Part shown: one piece after another, positions 1 to 10,207 of the stretch
Numbering within the stretch: the first letter of the stretch is position 1
Layout: the number at the start of each line of letters is the position of its first letter
Origin: Atrichornis clamosus
Taxonomy: Eukaryota > Chordata > Aves > Passeriformes > Menuridae
NCBI GenBank assembly: GCA_013400975.1
Contig: WBMZ01003464.1
Coordinates: forward strand, 1-64,000
Length of the DNA stretch: 64,000 nucleotides
Reading direction: 5' to 3'
The notes under the pieces: generated by a model
Seen by the model: the letters and a program-made list of their open reading frames with translations, nothing else
What the model was told of the DNA's origin: nothing
The model's database searches: none
Translations under genes and position numbers: made by a program

Positions 1-132
1 CGGGGCCGGGGTCCGGACGGGGGCCCGGCGCCGCCCCGGCGCCGCCCGGGGGTATGGCCGGGTCGCTGCTGTGGGCGAGAGGCTTCTCCTTCCCCGCGGA
101 AAGGGATCTAATGCGCAGCATCGCCCGTTAAG
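1..132 (+). other. RBM24: 3' end of RBM24 intron 1 (GC-rich)
   Basis: This segment is very GC- and CpG-rich for its first 60 bases and precedes the first recognisable RBM24 codons. It ends in AG at 131-132, directly before GTCACCATGGCTGAC, which encodes VTMAD of the RRM. A pyrimidine-rich stretch lies around 84-97, and a possible branch point (CTAAT) lies near 107-111. The acceptor TTAAG is weaker than the usual CAG. The gene's first exon (start codon, RNP2 and most of RNP1) should lie upstream of the window. The CpG richness suggests the downstream edge of the RBM24 promoter CpG island. The intron assignment is inferred from the known protein continuing upstream. Confidence 0.7.
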
Positions 133-256
133 GTCACCATGGCTGACAGAGCTGCTGCTGAAAGGGCTTGTAAGGACCCCAACCCCATCATCGATGGCAG
201 GAAAGCCAACGTGAACCTGGCGTACCTGGGTGCCAAGCCGCGGATAATGCAGCCAG
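133..256 (+). CDS. RBM24: RBM24 coding exon 2 (second half of the RRM)
   Basis: This exon encodes [18 protein letters not shown], then [20 protein letters not shown] and MQP, which I recognise as the C-terminal half of the RNA recognition motif of RNA-binding protein 24. It starts with the last residue of the RNP1 block (GYGF|V), so exon 1 outside the window carries the rest. Counting from the human protein, the first residue here is about V57. The donor is GTGAGG at 257, and the exon ends in phase 1 (CCA G|). RBM24 is a nuclear and cytoplasmic protein that binds GU-rich RNA (GUGUG). It drives muscle-specific exon inclusion and modulates stability of mRNAs such as p21 and myogenin in heart, skeletal muscle, lens and inner ear. 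RBM38 is the close paralogue. The Ala/Tyr-rich C-terminus in exon 4 and the CAP2 neighbour argue for RBM24. Confidence 0.95.
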
Positions 257-1152
257 GTGAGGAAGCAGCCCCGAATGGCTTTTCTTGCAGTATCTCAGGT
301 TTCTGAGGAGAGTAAATCTTCAAAAAAGGTAGTGCTGCTGTCCACTTTCCTGAAGTATGCACTCAGTTGGGCGTGCTTTAGTTTTGATTTTTAAATGCAG
401 TATGTAGTAACTTTCTGGCTATTTTGTGCATGTGCATCATGTAAAATCCAAAAGCGATCAGAGATAAAATATCTGCAGTTCCCCAGGAAGACTTCCACAG
501 CTCAAACACTTCATTGGTTATTCCTGCTGCTGGAAATATGGTGGCCTGACCATTTACAGTATCGTTGCAGGGTAAGATTGGCCTAGGAATGAATCGCTTC
601 CAGTGTGTGCAGTCTTATTAATACAAACAATACCTTAATGCAAACTCCTCAAACAGATGTGAGCTATTGTGCAGATTTTAAAATGAAATGGCTCTCCCTA
701 AGACCACATCTGAGACAGTCTGATGTCCTAGCCACTTCCCAGACTGCTGCTTTGTAACAAGAGCAAGAGGAGCGTGGAACGTGTGCATGTTTGTACTCTA
801 AAGGAGACCACTCTGAATTCCCCTGTGTTTAGCCTGACGAACACTTGTACGAGTAATTAAGTGCCCACCAAGGAAAGACAGGGTTTATGGCTGGGTGTTT
901 GAAGAACAGAAATGAAGTTGGGATTTGACTCCCCATGCTAAGTCCTCATGAGTAGAGGTGGCTTCAGTTTTAAGTCTGTAGAAATTACATAAATACACTG
1001 ATGAACAGAAGGTAGCATAGAATCCTTCAGAGGCTAACGTTAGAGACCAAAATGGAGCACAGAGTAAAATACGAACGAAAACCCTGTGCTTGTTTAGAAA
1101 AAGACATTTTCCTAAACATCTCTAGGAAAGTGTGCGCTTTACTGGTTTAAAT

Positions 1153-1187
<35 letters not shown>

Positions 1188-1365
1188 ATAAGGACTGATA
1201 CATTTTGCTTTCTAATTTTTGGTTCCACAGCCTTTCAGACATTGTTACTGAAGGCTGTTGGAGAAGGTTCTTACTCTGCATTTTTTTTGTGTGTGTATAT
1301 ATATAGCATAAATAAGTGGCAAAAAAACCACCCATACAGAGAATGTGATGTGTTTTTGTTGGTAG
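257..1365 (+). other. RBM24: RBM24 intron 2
   Basis: The intron is bounded by GTGAGG at 257 and TTTTTGTTGGTAG ending at 1365. It holds a (TG)13 tract at 1153-1178 and a second short GT run (GTGTGTGT, 1289-1296) followed by a TA run. No other gene or recognisable transposon was seen. Short open frames here are chance. Confidence 0.85.
1153..1178 (+). repeat. (TG)13 microsatellite in RBM24 intron 2
   Basis: An uninterrupted TG dinucleotide run is followed by GGTGGGTG. It ends 187 nt upstream of exon 3, on the sense strand of the transcript, so the pre-mRNA carries overlapping GUGUG motifs. See the findings for possible RBM24 binding. Confidence 0.95.
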
Positions 1366-1420
1366 GTTTTGCCTTTGGTGTCCAGCAGCTTCATCCAGCT
1401 CTCATACAGAGGCCTTTCGG
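1366..1420 (+). CDS. RBM24: RBM24 coding exon 3 (55 nt linker)
   Basis: Joined to the exon 2 base G at 256, this exon encodes GFAFGVQQLHPALIQRPF plus two bases of the next glycine. This is the conserved linker that follows the RRM of RBM24 and RBM38. The acceptor is TTGGTAG and the donor is a perfect GTAAGT at 1421. The exon is 55 nt, enters in phase 1 and leaves in phase 2, so skipping it shifts the frame. Joining exon 2 straight to exon 4 gives the tail [17 protein letters not shown] and a TAA stop at 7957-7959, leaving the RRM without the Ala/Tyr-rich domain. GT-rich tracts just upstream suggest regulated splicing, which is inference only. Confidence 0.95.
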
Positions 1421-2470
1421 GTAAGTCTGATCAATGGGACCTCAAACAGGGGAGGAAAAAATCTTTTTTTTAAAAAAAGGAACGAAAAAGTATGATCGTT
1501 GAAGGCCTCTTGCAGTAGCATCCTTAAAGCTGGCCAGCAATGCTGAAGTTCTCAGATTTATAAATGTTTACCCATAAATGCACTCACCTTGTCGGTCATG
1601 TTCTAAATGCCGCAGCTGAGTCAAGTTGTGTGGGACCCTTCCGACTAAGCAGTCCAGTCCCATATGACCCTATGATAAAACAAGGAGGTATGACTTGATG
1701 CAAGATTGCTGTGCCCCGTTTCTCTTTTTTCAGCTTGACTCAATGTTATTTATCTCTTTCTAATCTGACAGGGATCGTTTACAGTTAAGATAACTGATCA
1801 GAAGGATATGATGATAAGAGGTGGAATAGTTCTGTTTGGAATTAAACTCAGTAACCAGTAGACTCAAACACAAACAAGCTAAAATGGTGATTAACGATGC
1901 ATGTATGTTTTTTCATATAGTCAATAGACCTCCGTGTGCTTTTTTTTTTATTTATTACAGTAATGAAGTGGTGTTGATAGCTAAACTGTGTGCTTTATTT
2001 AATTGAAAGAGCTGTAGTGAAAGTTTTTTGGGGGGGTCTTTTTAATTTTGGTTTTGTTGTTGAGGAGTGACTTTGCCATGGGGAGCAAAGGGCCTTTTTT
2101 TTCCTTGCTTTCAAGCTGTAGCCTGTGACTTTTTTAACCATATTTTGTAGTGAGTGCTAAATTGTGTGACTTCTTGATTTTTAAGTAAATCAATATATTG
2201 CTTGCATGTTCATAATTTTTTGGGGGGTTTGTTCTTGGGAAGGGTGTGGAGCTCCTTATTAACGATGTGCGTTCATTTGGGCTTTCTAATTTGAGGGGTT
2301 TTTTTCTTAAATCTGTCTTTAATATGTAGCGCATTTCTCCTGAACTTGAGTATACTATTCCTAAGTGGATCTAACTCTTGCTTCTTATAGGCATATCATT
2401 AGGAGGTGAAGTCTCCTTTAAGCTTTCCATAGAGTATCACTTCACTAATGCACACTGACTGAGAAACTCA

Positions 2471-2518
2471 TTGCAAAATAGTGCATTTTGCTAATTAATG
2501 CATAAGCTAACAATAAAG
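2471..2518. promoter_or_regulatory. Candidate intronic enhancer core: octamer-like, homeodomain and SOX-like motifs
   Basis: Within 48 bp there is a perfect inverted repeat GCAAAAT-AGTGC-ATTTTGC (2473-2491). It is followed at once by a homeodomain core TAATTA, then ATGCATAA, then AACAATAAAG, which resembles a SOX site. Motif density of this kind is typical of conserved noncoding elements near developmental genes. No conservation data are available here, so the regulatory role is only an inference. Confidence 0.25.
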
Positions 2519-3660
2519 TAGGGAAAATGTGTCACAAATGTATTTTATTTGATTAGACTAGCTTTAGAATATCGTACCTATCCGTTATGAGGCCAAAATA
2601 GCTTCTCGGTAATTTGATTTGTCAAAATGGTAGGAACCAGTTGTTATCCTGAAAACCACAGGAAAAAGTTTTTCTAGAAACTTCATGTAATTTTAAAAGA
2701 GAGTATTGGTTCTTCTGAGAGTGGGGAGGCTGTAAAAAACCTTGTCCTTTTTTCATTCTTATGGCTATCCTCTATTGTATTTTGCTCACTTTGAAGTGTG
2801 AGGAGATGACAGTGTTTATGCAGTGATCAATTTATGATGCCTGCACTAAGGTAGGCAGGAGTCAGAACACCTCGTCTCCAGAGCTGTTAAAACACTTGTT
2901 GAAAGGGCAACTACTGGATTGTGCAGGGAATCAGCCATGGAGAGACTGAGTATTTGCTGAGCACAACAGAAGAGAAGGACCTCTGCAATCCCTTGCTTGA
3001 AGGACTGTGCAAATGTAGGACTCTTTCTTGCTTTTCTTACCCAGAGCCAACATTAGATCATGTAAACCATGTTTAGGTCAGGGAAATCCTTCCATCAGGC
3101 TGAATAAGGTTTTATTTATAATGCGTTGTACATAAATCCTTTTGTTGGTCACAGGGTCACGTATATATGAAATTTGTAATTTTTGATCCTTGGTTCTTGC
3201 CTTTATTTTACTGTGTGCAAACAGTGGAGATTACTAATCCTGCTCTCTCCTCAAAATTTCCAGTGACCTATACCTTTATCTAAAGTGTGTAGTTTGGATT
3301 AAGAACAGCATTCATTAAGATCAATGAACATCTTCATTCACTTCATTGACAGTAAGAGGGGATGTTTCAGTGCTTACTTGAATCTCCTTCTGTTGAAGAG
3401 TTGCTTAGAGGTTGCTACATGGATTCCACTGAAATACATATGGTCACCTTAAAGCTTTTCTTTCTCTTGTGCAGTTGCACTTTTAAAGTACATTATTAAT
3501 ACGCTGCATAAAACAGGTTGTAGGGGTGATTCACTACCAATACTCTGCTAACCCATACATAAAAGCTTCAAATGTTTTGTGGTTGAGTTTGGGGGGTTTT
3601 TTCTGACAGAGTGCAAATTAGTGAGGTGCTGTCATATTTAGGTATGGTCAGCTGTGTTTT

Positions 3661-3825
3661 AGAATCATGAAATCATTGAATGGCCTGGGTTGGAGGGAAC
3701 CTTAGAGATCATGTTGTTACAAGCCCTGCTGTGGACAGGGACACCTTTCACTAGACCATGTTGCTCAGAGCTCTCTCCGTCCAACCTGGCCTTGAACACT
3801 TTCAGAGATAGGGTATCCACAACAT
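3661..3825 (-). mobile_element. CR1 LINE 3' fragment, inverted
   Basis: The + strand begins with AGAATCATGAAATCATTGAATGG and continues through GGGTTGGAGGGAACCTTAGAGATCATG, then CCTGCTGTGGACAGGGACACC, CCAACCTGGCCTTGAACACTT and GGTATCCACAAC. This order is the reverse complement of an avian CR1 3' end. Being 5'-truncated is usual for CR1. The element lies antisense in RBM24 intron 3. Confidence 0.92.
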
Positions 3826-6800
3826 ATGCTTTTCCACGTATCAAAGAAGAAATTTAAAATAATTTGATTATGTTACATTACTTTTACTAAGAAGATGCAG
3901 AAATTCAATATTTTGACTTAAGTACAACACTATTGTGGTGGAGGGACACAGAAACTAGATTAGCTTCAACACACAATGCATTTAAAATGTAGGGAATTTT
4001 TTAAAATTCAGTGCTGCAGAGATCAGTTCAGCTACCAAATAACATTTCTTCCTGCTTTTTACATTCAGCATCTATTTTACTGTTGGTGTGTTTCATAGGA
4101 AGCTGTTTGATTGCAGGACTGGTTATTTATACAGCTTTGTTTTCAGGATTGTTTATTAAAATACTATCTCCGAATTCAACAGGAATTTATGGAGGGGGAA
4201 GATGACTTTGCTTCCTAAGATAGCTTTTCTTGTTTTCCTAATGTAATTTTTACTTCAATATTGGTGGGAAAATTCGGGGTTATATAGAGGTATTGGTGTA
4301 GGATGTAACTGTTGTGGAGATTTTTTTTTTCCTTTATTTTCTGTCTAAAACTTGTACTTCGATAAAAATGAAAACATTCCCACTGTTTTCAGTAAGGTCA
4401 GAGTTAAACCCAAAGTTACTAAGTTCATTATCAAATGATTAGCTGATACTACATACTTGATATCTTCCAGGAGTTAGGCAAATCTGCCTTTCTTAAGAGA
4501 GAACTAAAAGCCCCCTCTTGAGTTTGTGATCAAAAGACCTGTATACTAGACTATGGATAGTCTGAAAAGAGGGAATGAGGCTGGAACAGTCAGAAGTTAG
4601 CCTGCTGTTACGTCCTTTTAGTGGTTATCAGATAAAAGGAAACATATTAAGGGTTTGTATGCTTAATGTTTATGTAGCCTATTTCTGTGAAAAGGAAAAC
4701 TGCTCATTGGTGAAAATCTACGCTTTCATTGTGCTTACAAAAGCTGACGATGCCATGCAAGGGCCAAAGCAAAACATTTTGTTTAAAGTTAGATATCTAC
4801 TTTCATGAGAATGTAATGTTGAGAGTTAAAGATGTGCTACTACTGCTGAATTTCTGTATGCCACAGCTCTCTGCATTAGTTTAAAAAGTCCCTTCTTTCC
4901 TTTGAAACAAGTATCATTCACTTTATTGTTGCTTATAGGATTATTTTTGAGATCTTAGTTAAATATAAATCTGCTGTTATAACAACAAAGAAGGTCTTAA
5001 GGCATGTGGCAGGGGTGTATGTCATTGAATTTTGAGTATCTCAAAGCTACAGTTACTGCTGAAGTTAAACATGCCTTCCATTTTCCTTTATTGCAAAAGC
5101 ATAAAACAGTAAATACACATTCCAAAATAAAAACTACTGCCAGGAAAGAGAGCTTAAATCCTGTGCGTTTCTCACACTATTACTCTCAAAAGTAAAGCAG
5201 CAGCTTTTATTTAACATTAAAGATACTAAGGATTTCCAGTGTAACTGGGAATTGCTTTTTCAGCTTTTGACCTGGCAGAGCATGAAAAGCAGTTGGGTTC
5301 TGAATGGCTGAGATCTTCATGTCCTGGCCTCTGCAGTAGGTAGAAATTTACTTTGGCCATATAAAGCCATTTTACTTGACTCAAAACAGTTGTAGCATGA
5401 CAGATGATCAAAAATAGCCCCACTGCAGCTTACGCTGTCAATCATCATGTGTGAAATGGCATGGTGGAGAGGAGCCTGCACAGGGTTTATGTTTATTGTA
5501 GGGTAAGATGTGGCAAACAGATAATGTTTCATAACTTCACCACCTGTTAGTTTCTTGGCTTAAGTAAACCAAGTCACAAGAGCTTAAGTGGAAGCACATG
5601 TATCTTTCTGTCTTGCTCAAGGATATGGCCGAGTGTCCAAGTGTCTTCAGAAAATCTTAGTAATGTCAGTTCAAGTCAACACAAGCAGCTTGATAAGCTT
5701 GCTTACTGTCTCTCCTGTTAGAACTACTCTCTTTCATAAGTGCTGAATGTAAAGATTCCTTTGATGTCATGTTAAATGGACTCCTCATGATGCAAAAGAG
5801 GCTCTGGGTGACTTCAAATTTGGTTTTATACCTATTTCCTTAAATACTTAAAGAATATGGTGTTATATTTATTAGAATTGTACCTGATTGGTGACCAATA
5901 CAGAATGCTTGCTTATGCTCATCCATATGGAGAGCTCGGGTAATGACGTGTATTTAAATGCACAGAGCCAGCTTAAGTATGCTTCAAATGCACTTCTGGC
6001 TAATCACTTCATAAATTAGGTGAGTGTTAAAAACCCAACGTATGGTTGTTTTATGTTTTCTTTCCCTTCCCAAACCCTTCCTATTTGTCATTCTTTTTTT
6101 TTTCTTTAATTTCTCCTTCACACAGTAGGAAATTATTTCATTGACATGTTGGGTTTTTATGATTGCGGTGTTCATGTCTTAAACACGGCAACTGAACATT
6201 TCTCTCTGCTAATACTCTTATTCAATCAACTGAGTTCTTTTTTTCTTAAAAAGAAAACGGAGCTGTTCATAAGTCTATCACTTGTTTTAAACTATGTTTT
6301 GCTATGATTCTAGTTGACAGTATTCCTTCTAATTGAAATGTTTCCTTGTTGACCACTTAAGTACATCTTGAAGCTATTCTAAAAATGAAACAAAAAAACC
6401 TCAACAAACCCTTTCCATAAAATCCTGAATTGGGAGAATAGAGGACAGTTTTTACCATTGAAATTTTCATCTGTGCTTAAGGTGTGTTAAAAGGTTGGTG
6501 CAGTCTTCAGAGTTGTCTGTAAAGATGAAGTTCAGCATGAAATAGTAGTGAATCTGCACAAGCAGTTTCTCATTGCTGGCTGGAAAGGAGTTGCATATAT
6601 GAAGGACTTGTCTTTGGAAATCCAGCCTCAAGACAGGATTATGAATGTAAAATGAGAATTCTATTGAGTAATTATGAGAATTATATTGAGTATATTATTT
6701 TTCAAAATCATATTATATGATAAAACACAACTATGAGATTAACATGTATGTACACTTGTGTGCTAAGACAATGATATGACCAATTTTAAAAACTGAAGGG

Positions 6801-7906
6801 CTAAGTAAACAAGCTGAGGAAGCAAACTTTGTGACTTGAAGAAGATGGAAAAGTGTGTACTCATCCGTTCAGAATGGTTATTTCTTAAGCTGTAAATTTG
6901 TGATTTTTTGCTTTTGTTAAGCACCAGATCTATTTAGACTTAATCTTATGCCCACCTCCCAAAAAACGCTATGCTGTATGTCTTGCATAGAAATAAACAA
7001 GCTGGCACAAAACAGGACATCAGTGACCTGATAATCAAACAGGTTTGACCCTTGTGTCCTTACGAACTTTTATAAAAGTGTGATGCACATGTACTTAGGA
7101 GTCACTGTTATGGATTTTAATAGCATCTATGTAGCTTCCCCTCAATGGCCTCTTGTGACGGAGTGAGCTGCACTATCGTTCGTTTGGAAAGTGTGATTCT
7201 TGCTGTGTTTACCACACTTGTGAACTCTATTTAAACTCCTTTGTCGCCTGTGTTGGTTTTTTTCTTATTTTTAATAAGGGTGACTGAGGTTGCAGAGAAA
7301 TTAATGTGTGCTGAGTCTGCATAGCAACTTAAGTAGGGTTGCCACAATACGCTCTTTCCCACCTCCCTGGGAAGACTTGGCATAAAGTCAGGGTTCAACC
7401 GTTTTGTTGCCTTATTGGCTGTTGTCAAACCCATTATAGTGATGCTGTCAAACTGCTCAGTTACTAATAATAAAAGTATTGCAGGAAATAATTTTACTAA
7501 GAGTCGAGTAGTTAAGCGAGAAACAGAGTAATAAAAATGACTTACAGGTGAATTAAAAAACAACTACTGCAATTTTCCAGATGGAATCATCAAGCTTAGT
7601 CCTTCAGAGTTGTCTTAAAACTGACACTAGTAATGCTGTTTCTTCTAAAGATTTTAGTGGCATTAAAGATATTATCCTCAAGCAATACCGAACACTCCAA
7701 CTTAACTCAGCTACAACGCTGTGCTTTGGAGCGATGCATCTCTTCAGGCCAGTGAACTGATAATTGGTCCATTGAGTCTAGTTATTGTGGCAACCCTATG
7801 CACATAACAACAACTAAATTGAGTTTGTTTTAGTTCGGAGTATGGATATGACGCTTAGGCGCTGACTCGCGTACCAACTCTAACTCTCTCTCCCATCTTT
7901 CAACAG

Positions 7907-8237
7907 GATACCCGCTCACTATGTCTATCCACAGGCTTTTGTGCAGCCCGGAGTGGTAATTCCCCACGTCCAGCCTGCGGCAGCCGCTGCTTCCACTACG
8001 CCCTACATCGATTACACCGGAGCTGCGTACGCGCAGTACTCGGCGGCGGCGGCCGCCTATGAGCAGTACCCGTACGCCGCCTCGCCGGCTGCCGCGGCCG
8101 GCTACGTGGCGGCCGGGGGCTACGGCTACGCCGTGCAGCAGCCCCTCACCGCAGCAGCGCCCGGCACGGCCGCGGCGGCTGCGGCGGCTTTCGGCCAGTA
8201 CCAGCCCCAACAGCTGCAGACAGACCGCATGCAATAG
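7907..8237 (+). CDS. RBM24: RBM24 terminal coding exon 4 (Ala/Tyr-rich C-terminal domain)
   Basis: This exon encodes [20 protein letters not shown] onward and ends in [14 protein letters not shown] and TAG at 8235-8237, matching the RBM24 C-terminus. After the first third it is dominated by alanine runs (5, 5, 4 and 7 residues) separated by Tyr-containing segments such as [15 protein letters not shown] and [10 protein letters not shown], a low-complexity region following the RRM. Codons in the runs are mixed GCN, mostly GCG and GCC, giving a local GC and CpG peak unlike the AT-rich flanks. Adding about 56 residues from exon 1 gives about 225 residues. The human protein is slightly longer, which I attribute from memory to longer alanine runs. 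The antisense 134-codon frame over this exon is a GC-driven shadow. Confidence 0.97.
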
Positions 8238-9118
8238 CAGATGGACTCCTGAAGGAAGCTCGCTCTTTCTCTTCCTCTTTTCAGCCTTCCAGTATAAGTA
8301 GTTAACAGAGACAATTGATAATAACTAAGGAGCTTTAAGGAAAGCGATGCTATTGCGAAACTAAAGATTTTTATTCCACTGTCTTCATACAGTATGCATC
8401 CAAATCATGTTGTTAGAGGGGAAGGGTAGTGCGGCATGTCTAGTTTCAAGTACCAAGCCAGAAGAAAATGGGGGGGAAAATACTGTACTGTCATGAAAGA
8501 GTGGCAGGAGTAGCAATGGGACTTCATATTTTCAAACAAACAAATGAGAACCAAAAAAAAAGCAAAGGTGTACTTTTTACAGTATCAGGGAAGCAAAACT
8601 GCCTTTTATAAGTAAGAAAATGGTATTTGAAAAGTTTGAACCAGGGAAAAAACTGAGTCAGCAATATGTAATCTTTATCAGTTTTAAGAGGAAACGAGCT
8701 TAAAGCACTGATTGTCCTTTCTAGCTTTTAGAAGTTGTCTTCGTGAGATAGTACCTTGTCACTGTCTCACTAACAGGCACTGAACAACCCAAGGAAGATG
8801 GCCAGCTAGTAAGATGGCGGACAGGCACCAAAGTTATTTTCTTCTCTGTCCTCTGGATGAGTGGAACTATGGAGCAAGTGATGTGGAAGTAAGGGGTGCA
8901 ACAGCTGTAGAGACAATCAATAACACAGACAGTTCTGGACAGAACACATCACTCGTGCTCATGTGATGAGCTTGTCACATCCTAATCCCTCGACCCATCC
9001 CGTTTCACTTTTGGGAAACTTTAACTGCTGGTGTCAGCTATTCTGATTCTAAAATAGGATCAGCCCTTTACTACAACAGCCTTCTCTTTCTATTTATTGC
9101 ATCTATTCGTACCTTGTG

Positions 9119-9124
9119 AATAAA
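9119..9124 (+). terminator. RBM24: Possible proximal poly(A) signal of RBM24
   Basis: An AATAAA hexamer lies 882 nt after the stop codon. The next 30-40 bases are A/G-rich with only weak downstream U/GU content, so it is a weaker candidate than the one at 9996. Confidence 0.3.
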
Positions 9125-9995
9125 GGCAGGAAGAAGCCTAATGAGTTAAAACCTTTTAAGAACTGTTTTAAGGGAATTTTCTTTTCTGAAACCATTTGTA
9201 CAATTTTAATATCTATTTCAGGGTTATATTTAAAATATTTATTAGCAAACATACAGTACACAAGGCGACTTTTTGTTACCAAGACTGCAGTTCTTGAAGG
9301 GTTAATGGTATGTGATTTATACTGTGCCTTAATTGTTATGCTATTTAAAAAGAAATATTTATTTTGAAAGTTCTACTATGCTGCGCTCTAAAGAAAGCAA
9401 CTTTAGATGTGACACTGTAAAATTATGTATTCATCTCATGGTATAAATTATTTAGTAGGCTTAGATGTAGCATATTAAATATTAACCTAATTAACTAAGG
9501 ATGTTGACTTGGATTTATTTAAATGCAGTATGTGCACTGTATGAGGGTACTCTTAACACTTTTTTAGGTTTTTACATAAAATATTGCTAGTTCATTCTTT
9601 TCCCCTCTACTAGCTATTCATGTAGACCTCTCAAATACATTAGTGCCGTTTTCTCACTCATCTGTATGTAGACTGACTATTTTTCCCTTTGCTAGAAAAT
9701 GCTGCTTTACATTGTCCTGTGAAACTACAATACTTGCAATTTTTATTCTTGACCGAAATAGAATTTAATATTTTACACTGTATTGGATTTTTTTATACTT
9801 GAACAATTTCATACAAGGGAAGACAGGATAGCATTTTTATGGACTTTATCCAATGTCACTGGACTTATTTGAAGTATTCTGAATACTAGCCAGTGTTACA
9901 ATGTAGACATGACTCTCCTGTGCATATTATTTATTCAGTATGTATATTGCTTTACAACATTTCAGATCTCTTAATCTATTCACTCGTATTGAAAC

Positions 9996-10001
9996 AATAA
10001 A
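9996..10001 (+). terminator. RBM24: Likely distal poly(A) signal of RBM24
   Basis: AATAAA sits in the context GAAACAATAAAAAAACATTG. A U/GU-rich downstream element (TCTATTGTTGTTCTTG) follows at about 10021-10036. This arrangement fits cleavage near 10015-10022. A CR1 element begins about 190 bp further on. Confidence 0.75.
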
Positions 10002-10207
10002 AAAACATTGTCTCACCCCGTCTATTGTTGTTCTTGCCCAAATTGTCTTAGATCTTGTTTAGTTAAAAGTAGAGGGGCAACCTTTTATGTAGTTTTCCTG
10101 GTCTGTGGGGTGAATAGCAGCATATACACTGACTTAAAATACACAGACTTCTAGGAACTGTATTACATAGAGGAAATTCTGCAGAGGAGATGGAGAAGAT
10201 CCATCCT

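Larger units (their letters stand above)
1421..7906 (+). other. RBM24: RBM24 intron 3 (about 6.5 kb)
   Basis: This AT-rich intron runs from GTAAGT at 1421 to CTCTCTCCCATCTTTCAACAG ending at 7906, a strong pyrimidine tract and acceptor. It contains a CR1 3' fragment (3661-3825) and a dense octamer/homeodomain/SOX-like motif cluster near 2471-2518. An imperfect tandem repeat of about 22 bp built on ATGAGAATT..TATTGAGTA lies near 6652-6700. No other gene is supported. Open frames in the intron, such as the 110-codon antisense one at 7231-7563, show no recognisable domain. Confidence 0.85.
8238..10020 (+). other. RBM24: RBM24 3' untranslated region
   Basis: After TAG at 8237 the sequence is AT-rich, and no other gene intervenes before an AATAAA at 9996. 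Several AUUUA pentamers lie in U-rich context, for example near 9093, 9236, 9355, 9513 and 9928, consistent with an AU-rich-element-regulated message. A second AATAAA at 9119-9124 could give a shorter 3'UTR of about 0.9 kb. The exact cleavage site is inferred. Confidence 0.75.

Noticed and set aside
7830..8234. 134-codon antisense frame opposite RBM24 exon 4
   Set aside because: It is Arg/Gly-rich and is the reverse complement of the GCN alanine codons of a known coding exon, so it is a shadow frame.
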